This document shows, piece after piece, positions 36,141 to 45,732 of a DNA stretch of 64,000 nt. The stretch is from Asterella californica (taxonomy: Eukaryota > Streptophyta > Marchantiopsida > Marchantiales > Aytoniaceae). Location of the stretch: assembly GCA_036924285.1 (NCBI GenBank), contig JAYKYS010000001.1, positions 1,845,501 to 1,909,500 on the forward strand, written 5' to 3'. A program made the position numbers and the translations under genes. The notes beneath the pieces were generated by a model that saw nothing but the letters and a program-made list of their open reading frames with translations, searched no databases and was not told the origin of the DNA. Numbering within the stretch: position 1 is the stretch's first letter; each line of letters starts with the position of its first letter.

Positions 36141-37164
36141 CTGGACCGATTTCCTCACTGAAGAAGTTGCTTGCTTGGTCAAGCATCTGTAACCGTCTCG
36201 GGGGTCTCATGGGGTTTCCAGGAAAGTCTTTACATTTTTGAGGACCCCAATCCCGGCGTTATATCCACGATGACATAGAAGACGTTTGCGGAAAACGTTC
36301 CGGAGACATTGGGATTCTCGTTTTTCAAAAGTATTTTCAAAAATGTAATAACATGCGACCACCTAACGTTTTCCAATCAAATGTTCTTGTTTGTAATGGG
36401 TTGATGGATTCTGTTACGTTTATCATTTTTGTTACTGGATATCATCTATTGACAGAGTAAAACCATTGGAAACTAGGATTGAACTTACGACAGCTGCTTA
36501 GCTTTTTCATGAAACCATGGATTTCTACGTGATGTTCTATTCCAGGGTCTTTTGTATTTAGGGGGAGTATTCATTAGGTGTGAAGTATGGAATAGTATAC
36601 AACTTTTGTAAAATTAGAAGTGAAAAATGATTTCTAGACAGTTATTGTCTATAACGCAAGAAGGAAAATGTGAAACAAGTTTCCAGTATGATAATTTATA
36701 TGTGCAAACCTTTTGTTTATCCCAATGTAAAGTATGTGAAGTGAAGCATAGACTTATAACAAAAAACATGCTTTCATGTGAAAGTTAATAAGATCATCGA
36801 CTGAAAGCTGATAATAACATCACCCCAGTGTATGGTTAACATTGTCACCTTGTCTTTGAACCTTAATGAGGATTAGAAGACTTTTTACGTAGTACCCCAT
36901 GGAAACCGATCTTAAGATGCTCCCCTTTTGGAAGACGTTTATGTAAGAGACAGTTGAAACCTAAAGCTTGGAATTTAAATGTTATAGCGGAAAATAATAT
37001 AGCATACTACAAATTAGGTTTTGTCACTGAAAATATTTGAGATGTATTAGAAATCAAATTACTTAGTAATTTGACCTGTACAGTAAAGTAATTCCATCGC
37101 ATATTGTCCTATAAACAATAAATCTCTAAGAGTTTAATGCAGATGGATGATCATGAAAAATGTC
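36141..37164. other. AT-rich intergenic, no gene seen
   Basis: No supported open frame or RNA gene. Confidence 0.4.
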
Positions 37165-37262
37165 TTGAACGTCTAATGTGAGTATTCTGAGCTCATGTTG
37201 CAATATGCAAGGTGTTTAATTCATCATATATCCTTTCTCGCCTGAAGAGTTAATTGATAAAT
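37165..37262. repeat. Paired-palindrome repeat, copy 7 (degenerate)
   Basis: 37213-37262 keeps the A-palindrome layout (TTTAATTCATCA, then CCTTTCTCGCCTGAAGAG, then GATAAATTAA). The preceding 37170-37212 resembles a worn B segment ending in ATATGCAAG, as in copy 6. Confidence 0.45.
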
Positions 37263-38066
37263 TAATTATGTAAAAAATATTTTTTGTTACTACGCAGCTG
37301 ATCATCTTATGTCTCCTGGCTTTATTCACCATGAAACTAATCACTTGAGACGTGTCAATAACATGTCGGATGCACATATCAAATTCCAGGCATGTATCAT
37401 GTGACATGTATTTCTTATTAGAAATATTTGAACGATAGAAGATAATGTTCTTTGTGCATGCAAGGTAGAAGATAATAAAATGATAAACGACATAGTAAAA
37501 TAACTAATTTTACAACTGATAGCTAATCAGAGGTGTACAAAAATACATCACTAAGAGAGGTGTGATAAAACACAACAAACCTACTAGGTTATGATCAAGC
37601 CAATTTTTGTAAACTTTGCCTCCTCATTGCTTTTTCTCTCAAAAAACATCGAACGTTCAAATAAAATCGAAACACAGCAAGTTTTTTCATACCAGAAAAT
37701 GTTAACTTTACAGTAATGCAAGTAATCTATCTTGAAGAACTCTTTAGTCGGAGCCGCGAAATTTACCGTCTCCATGTTAATCGTCCTTGTTATGGGTTCT
37801 CTTGCTTCATGGATAAATTCACTGGCCCGAAGTTGTGTTGCTGCGAGGGGTTAGTTATAGATTTATTTACGAATTATTTTCCTGCGTCCGCCAGTGCTAT
37901 CTCCTCGTGGAGTCCTTAAACCGTGTTTTTTTTCACCGTTTATCTTTGTTATCGCGCGTACCGGTTACAGACAAATATTGTTACTGAGCCATGTATATTT
38001 TCATGCATATTTTCGTGAACAACAGCAGATATTTAGGAGCGCGTGATATCTGATTCGCAAACAGCT
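37263..38066. other. Intergenic, no gene seen
   Basis: Several short open frames on both strands without recognised motifs. Nothing is supported. Confidence 0.35.
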
Positions 38067-38069
38067 TTA

Positions 38070-38370
38070 TAACAGCAAACAGCTGGTATTTGGTATCTCT
38101 GTATACAAAACTATACTGTAAACAGTTCTGAGAAAACACTCTTTATGACAGCAAACATCAGATATTTTGGCGTATGCAACACTATACTGCAAACAGTTTT
38201 CACAACTACAGAGGGCACAACAGGTCTGCAAGTAGACTACCTGCAGTTTGCAACTAGTAGTTTGGCTGTAGAGGAAAAGTAGAAAGCTCAGACCTGATTT
38301 TCCAACTAGATTGCCTGCAGTCCGCAACTAGTAGTTCGGCTGTACAGAAAACTAGAAAGCTAAGACTTGC
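38070..38370. repeat. Two adjacent imperfect tandem duplications
   Basis: The first pair has about 77-bp spacing: CAGCAAACA with CTATACTG(T/C)AAACAGTT at about 38072-38125 and again at 38149-38200. The second pair has 74-bp spacing: CTGCAGT..GCAACTAGTAGTT at 38241 and 38315, continuing into AGAAAGCT. Non-coding. Confidence 0.75.
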
Positions 38371-39388
38371 TATCGATATGGTAACTGCCCTGTGCTTATA
38401 GCGTATCGTCTGCACAGAGCACAGAAACGACCTGTTTCACACTTCGATGAGGAAACACTTGTCTGCGCCAGTTGAGCGCAGCAGGGCATCAACAAGGGGT
38501 ATGTAGTCTGGTAACACAGGTTCCTGCGAAGCTGACCTCTGCGCTTCAGACGGCAGCTTCTTAGAGCAGATCCGCACTACCTTGCATCGCGGTCCTTACG
38601 TCTACGTTTCCGACTTTTTCGTTCAGTTCTGGAGCAGAGCGTGAGGGGGAGAAAGAGCCCTCTCAGTTTCAAAAACCGACTAGTACCACCACATATCCCC
38701 GACGTCTTCTGAGCTAACCGGTTCTTGTTTTGTCTTAGAGCACTGACGGTGGCTATCACCTGAGTATACACACGACGACCTGCAGTGCAGTTCCTGGGAA
38801 CAAACTTGAGCTGAAACTAACAAACAGTTATACATATGAACGAACTTGAGAGATGAAAGGATGAGGTTCCATGAGTTGACTCTTCTGTGCAGTAGTTTTT
38901 TGCACTCTCCGACGGCTGAGCTCCAACTCTCCACTTCAAGATGTCTTAAAAGTTTATAACCAGTTTCCTCTGAAAGTGCAAAATGAAATTGGAGATAACA
39001 GATAAAACTGCATAGATGAAGAGCCAACTCTGAAGAGCGAAAAAAGAAATGCACACGAACATCAGCCAAGAGGGGGATTGAACCCTTCTAGTAGCATCCA
39101 TGCTTGGCCTCTGGGTCCTGGAACGTGACCCATGAATTTTTTAATGGTTGTGAAAACTGAACTGAACCGAACAGCAACAGAAACAGCCCTTGCAACGATC
39201 TAGATTTCAGTGAAGATACTATCTCACAAATGCAGAAACTCCTGACACACTCTATCAGCTGAAGGCAACGTATTCAGCTAGCGTTGTCCGGACATAATGG
39301 CCTACATCTCCAAGTCGGGAAGTGTTGACACCACGGACCGAAGGACTGTCAGCAGTATGTGAAATCACCGCACCTCTATCTAACATGG
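38371..39388. other. Intergenic with a tRNA-like 45-nt fragment
   Basis: No gene supported. The long minus frame at 39069-38680 lacks a start ATG and any motif. At 39108-39064 (-) a short piece has complementary ends (GCCAAG...CTTGGC) and a T-loop-like GGGTTCAATCC, but no D-arm or anticodon arm, so it is not called as a tRNA gene. Confidence 0.35.
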
Positions 39389-40251
39389 CTACTCGCCTAC
39401 GTACCAGAAAATTATGCAAGACACAACAGCTGTAAATAATTTTTGCACTCTAGAGAATACTACTATTAAAGCCAGTGTTGAGATTTGCCATCGGTCTTTT
39501 AAGACTCCAAAGGTCTGTTTGATGACGATACGCCCTCTCACATGCCGTTCTATATACAACACCTGGAGCTCGGACGAAGATGGTTGCAAGGAATACGGTA
39601 TCATCAACAGGGTGTCATTGTGTATCCTGAATCGCCAAAGATATATGATGATAATCTGAAACCAGAAGGCAATTCCACCACAGGCTCAACCAACACAGAT
39701 CTATCAAGCACTGCTTGATCAAAAGAAGACATGCGTAAAACTCTTCTGTCGTTCATAGAACCCGGCCTTCCGCAACTCACATTCAGGAAGAGACCATCGG
39801 CGTCACAAATACCCTACAATATCATAGAATAATATTGCTTTCGATTATAATAGTCTACAGGCGTTTGGTGTTGTTGGGGTGTCCGAATGTGAATATGGGT
39901 GTCATCAATTGCACCGTGGCAATTTGACATGTCACATTTTCGCTTAAACCATGCAGACACTGACTGCATCTCAGAAACAGAAGGCCACCGTAAGTTGGAT
40001 GGTCCCATCACTCGGTTGATAGCTTCCACCACTTCCAGCATTATTTCTTGGCATGTAGACTCGCCTATCCCAAAACGTTCGTCCACCAGAAAGTAATTAG
40101 AGCTAGTAGCCAGACGGAAAAGAGTGCACCCTACTCTCACCTCAACAAGAACAACTTTCCGGAACTTAGATCTGCTCTTGAAATATGAGGTCCTAACTGC
40201 TGCACTATTTCCATAAAACATGCTTTCGGCATTCGTAAGGTACGAACCCAT
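39389..40251 (-). pseudogene. PIF/Harbinger-type transposase nuclease, inactivated
   Basis: HARBI1-like DDE nuclease read on the minus strand. Recognisable blocks in order: FGIGESTCQEIMLEVVEAI, the first catalytic Asp region GAIDDTHIHI, DYYNRKQYYSMIL, then GICDADGLFLNVSCGRPGS, the second Asp region IFGDSGYTM, and a third-Glu region reading IKQTFGVLKDRW. Breaks: an in-frame TAG at about 39814-39816 right after SMIL, a frameshift plus stops near 39610, and Lys where the family normally has the catalytic Glu before the FG.LK word. It is part of a two-gene element with the Myb-like frame upstream (40660-41460, same strand). It cannot be active, and no terminal repeats could be fixed. Confidence 0.85.
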
Positions 40252-40659
40252 CTTGATTCTTCGTAGCTATGTCATAAGAAATAATCAAACCATATTAAAG
40301 ATCTCTCTCTAACCCACCATTCAGCTGCATCAGTGTCAGCCTAGAAACTACATAATAGAAGTTGAATCATGGAACAAATACGTGAAAGCGGTGTATCCAA
40401 TTGCAGCAATAGGTGATGCACATCCTCTGAACTATCAACCAACTCTAAGTATTCCATGAGAACTTGTAGAACCAAGTTCATGACTGAAACCACAGTCAGA
40501 AGCATAGATCGCACAGATCGATCAGCCGGACCTGCAAAATAGTTGACACGAGTCACTCCATACATAAACAAAACGTTCACCAAAAAGGACAGTAAACATA
40601 CAAACAAGTATCATAAAATACCTAAACAACATCTACAGATCGATACTATCTGCAGTCGG

Positions 40660-41889
40660 GCTCTATTCCCACTTGCTGGAAATATCGGTCAATGCATCAG
40701 CCATCTTTTCCAGAACTCTAACCATGACATCTGATCTATCTTTGGCTGCAGAGCGGTTAGCAACCGACTCTTCTTGTATAAATTTGAGTTTCTTATCCTC
40801 AGAACCCACAAAACTCTCACTAAATTCTGACATGCAATCCACAATAGTTGTAGCACTACGAGACATGTCTTTCTTCCGTTTTACACCAGAATTCTATCTT
40901 GGAAGTGCATCAGTTCCACTAAATCCACCTCCAGCGAGTTCTTCCTCGGTAGTTTGATCAGGAAGAGTTGACAGTTCAGGATCGGATTCTCTCCCGGTAC
41001 AGATTCAGTCATACAGATATGGGTCATACTCGGCCTCTGGCCATAAAAAGATTCAAGACACTCAACCCATGATTAAGGAAATTTGACTGGAAGCTTGTTT
41101 TGCTTCCACTCGGCTCTGCTCAGAGATTGGTATGACTCATTCTCAGATCGGGAATTCTAATCTTTCTACACGTTTCAAACCTCCCAAGGTGGACTCCCAT
41201 TTCCCACGCAGTTGGAAGATGTTGACAATGATGTCTTTCTCTATCAATATCTCATGTATGCGTCTCCACTTGGTATTCGCAGACACCATATGCTCTCAAC
41301 TGCTCTGCCCTTCTTCTGCAGCAGCTTCCACTTTTTTGACCTCTAGAATAGCGAGCACTTGCCAATGAGCCCAGGATGCTCTCGATAGAGTGGAAGGATT
41401 ACATGGAGCCGGTGAAATTGATTCCAATGAAACTGCAGTGGGTCTGGGTCGAGGAGGTATATTGCTGTGAGGAAGAGACCGACCTGAGGTACTAGGAACA
41501 TCATTCCGTTGTAGATTTCCGACCCTTTCAAATTCTTCAGGAAGAACTTCCATAGGGACAGCACCAGCCAGACTCGAGACAAAAATATGAGAGAATTGAC
41601 TGAAAGATGAATGTTGGGAACCGAAATGTGACTGTGAGTCAGGCTGTACACTCCTAGGAACTTCACTACCCTCAATGTTTTCAAGACCATCGACTCTCAT
41701 ACAATTTAAAGCACCTCTATGCATTTTCATCATTTCTTGCTCTAACAACAAAAATCGGTACACCAAGATGGCAGCTGCACAGCAACAAGTTAGAACAAGC
41801 ACAAATTCAGAGGAAGCTACTTGCACAAAAAGCACAGCGATAACTGGAGCAACACACATCATATACATCGTTGATCGTAGGTCATTCAC
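40660..41889 (-). pseudogene. Harbinger-associated Myb/SANT-like (trihelix) protein, broken
   Basis: The minus frame from 41889 to 41296 gives 197 residues: a hydrophobic N-terminus, a Ser/Pro-rich middle (RSLPHSNIPPRPRPTA), then WAHWQVLAILEVKK, the start of a Myb/SANT-like domain. After a stop the domain continues with VSANTKWRRIHEIL and LRGKWESTLGGFKRV, then further stops, a region resembling the segment after such domains, and a helical C-terminus (866-663 of 40 kb, SRSATTIVDCMSEFSE...). PIF/Harbinger elements typically encode a Myb-like partner beside the nuclease, and the shared strand fits. At least three stops break the frame. The hydrophobic N-terminus may not belong. Confidence 0.6.
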
Positions 41890-42944
41890 GAAGAAATTAA
41901 ACTTCCCTTCAGTCGTTCCCTCGGTTCGTCTTGAACTCCCGCGTTCTCTCTCAATTTCGTAGTTTCGTCATAGAGTCTCCCGCCCTCAAGTCTTGGCTGC
42001 TAGTGCTCACTTTTGGCATCAATATGGACCCGTAGCACACCTCGTACTCCAAGAAGTGCTTGAGCGATACTCCTTACGCCGCACTTCGCGAAGATCTGAC
42101 AGCGCCCTATTTCTAGTCTTCAAACGATAACATGAAGAGCTCGTAAAGTAATGTGATGACGTTGTGTTTTCGCGAGCCTAGTCATCCCACGATAGACGCG
42201 CCGACTGACACTCTCGACGAGATGGTGCGGACGAGCTCTTAGTTTCTTTGTTCTATTCATGGCCAAAGATTTTTGAAAGAGATCATCAAAATAACATGAC
42301 ACTAGCAGAACAATTCATCGAGATTGGTCATACCACACGGTGTGCCAGAGCATTATGAGCAATTTCATCTGATTATCGTAAGTCCCAAGCTCCACATCAT
42401 AATCGTTATACAAGTCACCATGACCGTGATCCCTAAACAGATTCACGTCCCTAAATAAATTCTCGCACTTGAGCAAGTCCACTGTTTCCATCATGATTAG
42501 TCTATAAACGACAAAAAAGCACATATTCGTCTCCGTCTTTTGTCTTCTTCTCACTTGAGTATAATCGACGGTTAGCTATACAAATGCATAACAAAAACTT
42601 CCCATGGAAACATAGTCGAAGTTTTGAAAATTATATATTCTTACCAAATACATGAGAAAGAATGCTTATAGAAAGTAGATGAAGACCCAGGAAACAACAT
42701 CAAGTATGCAAGGATGTCGAATAAACAATAGGAAATTGTTAAATGCCTTTAGGTTCTATGCACCACATGACGAAATCTTTGAAAAATATTTCCATATATA
42801 TTTAGAGATGTTCTTTTTCTCCTGGCTAAAACGACGATGCCGTGGGATTCGAAGATTGCTTCTTTTCGAATGATGTCTGTCGAGTTATCTTCCGCGTGGC
42901 TCGGAAGGTCAAATCGATTTCCGTGTTGTATCTTGTATGTCTAA
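41890..42944. other. Intergenic, possibly rest of Harbinger-like element
   Basis: No supported gene. Open frames are short and unremarkable. The 5' end of the Harbinger-like element may lie here, but I saw no clear terminal inverted repeat. Confidence 0.3.
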
Positions 42945-43340
42945 GTCGAGAAAATGCAGCTTTCTTCTTCCTCAGTCTCCAAAATCAAATGTCGATCTTC
43001 TTCAGTCCCCGAAGTTAGAAAATGTCTTCCTCAGTCTCCAGCTGACGACGGATGTGATAAATATCTCAACTGTGAATATCTAAGTACACAGTCGACTTCT
43101 ATGGTTTTAAAAGCACGAGCAGCAAGAGATTTTTTCTTCCTCAGTCCTGAACCGGTATGACTCGCACCGCGCACGTTCTTTAAGCAAACTGCGATGTGTA
43201 ACGACCTATATAATCGAGACCAATAACAGACGACTGCCGGTAAGGAGATTAAGAAAGATATTTTCTAACTTCGGGAAATGAAAATTATCTACAGTCGATT
43301 CCGAGGACTGAGGAAGAAAAAAGCTGCGAGAAAATGTCAC
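42945..43340. repeat. Foldback structure with complementary arms
   Basis: The left segment 42945-43030 (GAAAATGCAGCTTTCTTC, TTCCTCAGTCTCC, CCCGAAGTTAGAAAATG) is complementary to the right segment 43258-43340 (TCTAACTTCGGGAAATG, GGACTGAGGAAGAA, AAGCTGCGAGAAAATG). The short motif CTTCCTCAGTC also recurs within the left arm and at about 43133. A self-complementary transcript could form. No coding role is seen. Confidence 0.65.
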
Positions 43341-43772
43341 AGTCTACTTTCTCGACAAAGACATAAATCGACCGTGGGCATTATCCGAGGTTGTCCACGA
43401 GCTATGTCCGGGAGATACTGATAGCTAGATAAAATAATATGCAAGGAAGAGGTGCTAGCAGTATTCATTCAATGTGTGTGAGTACATGTGTACATGTCAC
43501 ACTAAAGCATTGTGAAATGCATCCAAATTGCAGTTTTGGTTAGAAGAGGAAAAAAGACAAACGGCAAGTGAAGAGAAAAGTGGAAAGACGTTATAAAGTA
43601 AATATATTCAATATTTTTATACTAAAATTAATATTAGTTATAAATATTATATTTAACTATAGATTGCATAACAGACTTTTCGAGAAAAATCCATAAAAAA
43701 CGTGGGTTGCAATGCGCGTCTAGAGCCATAAGACCGGTTTGCTCTCTTCTTACAAATTCAGTTTTTAGTATG
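43341..43772. other. AT-rich intergenic, no gene seen
   Basis: No supported gene. Confidence 0.35.
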
Positions 43773-43876
43773 TTCAATTCATCACTTAATCCTTCTCGCT
43801 GAAAGGGTTAGGTGATAAATTAAACGGCTTGCATATTCTCCTCTTCTGAACTCAGAAGAGGTGAATAATATGCAAG
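43773..43876. repeat. Paired-palindrome repeat, copy 6 (A then B)
   Basis: Palindrome A (43773-43824) has outer arms TTCAATTCATCACTTAA and a matching GGTGATAAATTAAA, with CCTTCTCGCTGAAAGGG at the centre. Palindrome B (43829-43876) has arms CTTGCATATTC and its inverse with CCTCTTCTGAACTCAGAAGAGG inside. Both are well preserved and only a few bases apart. Confidence 0.8.
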
Positions 43877-43923
43877 AAAGTACACATAAAAATGTCTGCT
43901 TCAAAGAAATTAGATTCCTTATT

Positions 43924-44277
43924 AAGGGGAGTCAAAGTTAAATACAAAGATTCATAGACGTCCGGAAGAGAAACAGCCGTAATAACAATTCATCTAATTT
44001 TTTTACGAGTGCGATTCATGAAAAATGATTTTTTGAATTACCAAAACCATATCATAATTAATTATTTGTTACCTCCGACAGTTATAATTTATAGAGCTAA
44101 TATTCGATTTTATATTATAATAAATCATATTTTAAATAAATGAAAAATAAATAAAAGAATACCACGAGCAACTCCGAAGGTGTCTGCAGATATCATCCGT
44201 GAATATCCAACCAAAGCCGGAACTCCAGCCCGCAGAGGAAGAATATACAGAAAATGTTCAAACTTTGACTCTCCCTA
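43924..44277. mobile_element. MITE family M, copy a
   Basis: The terminal inverted repeat starts AAGGGGAGTCAAAGTTAA at 43924 and ends with AACTTTGACTCTCCCTA at about 44277. At about 355 bp it is the same family as copies b and c: internal GAAGAGAAACAGCCGTAATA corresponds to similar sequence in copy c near 62360. TTA/TAA at the edges fits a Tourist-type target site but is not proven. Confidence 0.65.
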
Positions 44278-44344
44278 TTAGGTGTTTCACTGTGTTCCGT
44301 CATACACCGGAGAGTTATAAGATTTGTGTTCGTGTCTTGGAGAT

Positions 44345-44687
44345 AATAGGGGGCGTCAAAGTTAAGAATCTTTCATAAAGATTCTACACCCGCGAGAAGG
44401 AGTTTCGACTTCTGTAAAACCTTGAGAGATGTTTCGTGCGGCACCTCCGGAGGTACCCGTAAGAAAATGCCTGTGGGTATTTTCTTAACGATCATTCATT
44501 CATTGTGTTCGTTTATTTTTACAATAGAATATTTATTATGTTTAGTAATTATTTTGAATGTCAGAGTCACAAACACGACCTAGACTCAGTCGCGCTTCCT
44601 TACAAAGTTAACTCATGTAAAATTACGATTTTTTCATTGTTCGCCGTTTAAGAATCTTTACCTCTCAACTTTGACACCCCTTAATAG
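44345..44687. mobile_element. MITE family M, copy b
   Basis: Ends AATAGGGGGCGTCAAAGTTA (44345) and CAACTTTGACACCCCTTAA (to about 44684). The interior matches copy c in the opposite orientation: 44550-44620 inverted contains GTTAACTTTGTAAGGAAGCG, equivalent to 62390-62410, and 44360-44400 corresponds to 62630-62660 inverted. No open frame. Confidence 0.75.
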
Positions 44688-45732
44688 AGGAAGTACTATG
44701 GAAGCTAAAACTTACCCTCCGTAATCTAGAAATTTACTTTACCACATCCGTTTGTATTACGACGTTGATCCCATCCGTCTTTGACTTTGTGTTACTTCAC
44801 CACAACCTTGACGGTGTATTGGAGTTTCAGTAATGTAATCAAAATGTCATGTCATCAGAAGATGAGAAGTGGACCTATCACAGCCGTGTTTTCTCCTGTC
44901 GCCTTCCGCATCCTGGTTTCGGAGTTCATTTGGGGTGCATATTTATTAACTTTGCGTCCTGAGAGGGCGAATCAATAAACGGAAGGAGAAAATGAGTGTC
45001 CTGTGACAAGTGGATGGCACGGCCCACGAGCATGGAATGGATGGAATGGTGTGTGGAGTATGCAGGAGCTCGATAACTGGTCGCGCGTCGCGCGTCTCCC
45101 TTCTCCTGATTCACTCTATCTGCAAAAAGAAGCACAGAGAGAACCACGTGTACAGACTCTGGACCTTCCCAGGCCTCCAGCTCTAGTCGTCTCCACTCCT
45201 GCCTTTGCTTCAGTCGCCAACACTCCCCCGCTTTGTACCTTCCAGTGGAATTCGTCCCATCCTACTTCTGGTCATATTATTCCTTCGAGCGATTATTCCT
45301 CAGATTTGCGTCCTTGCTGGAGGTTTCTGAATTTCCGTCGGAGCACAGTAGTCGGAAAGGGGAATTCGGTATCCGGGTTTTGGATTAGTCCATCAGAACA
45401 GGCGGAAGTCTGCTCACACCGTGAGAATTAAGCAGCACTCGATTTTGTCTATAAGTCAGTCGCTCATTTCATAACTGTAAGGAGCGAAATCTCTCCTCCA
45501 CATAGCTCCGGCAATTCTTCTGATGGTACATTGTAGTGCTAGCGGCAGTGACTGTATTACATATCCATAACGAGAAGGGACGCTGAGAAGCAACCTGCAT
45601 TGTCTTCCGGAGCTTGTTTGATCAGCTGGAATTCTGGTATCGGGCCTTGCCCAAACAAGTTCGATAAATGCCGACACTTTGAACAGCCACAGAAGTAAAT
45701 TTTCTTCATAATATTGCTAAGCGGCATCAGCC
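44688..45732 (+). promoter_or_regulatory. Upstream region of SOQ1
   Basis: About 1 kb between the MITE cluster and the SOQ1 start. It contains a 142-codon plus-strand open frame (45003-45431) with no recognised domain and no match to SOQ1, which I treat as fortuitous or leader sequence. No clear TATA box was identified. Confidence 0.35.

Noticed and set aside
38680..39069. 129-codon minus frame
   Set aside because: No true ATG start and no motif.
45003..45431. 142-codon frame upstream of SOQ1
   Set aside because: No domain, no splice continuity with SOQ1 and low-complexity stretches; probably chance.
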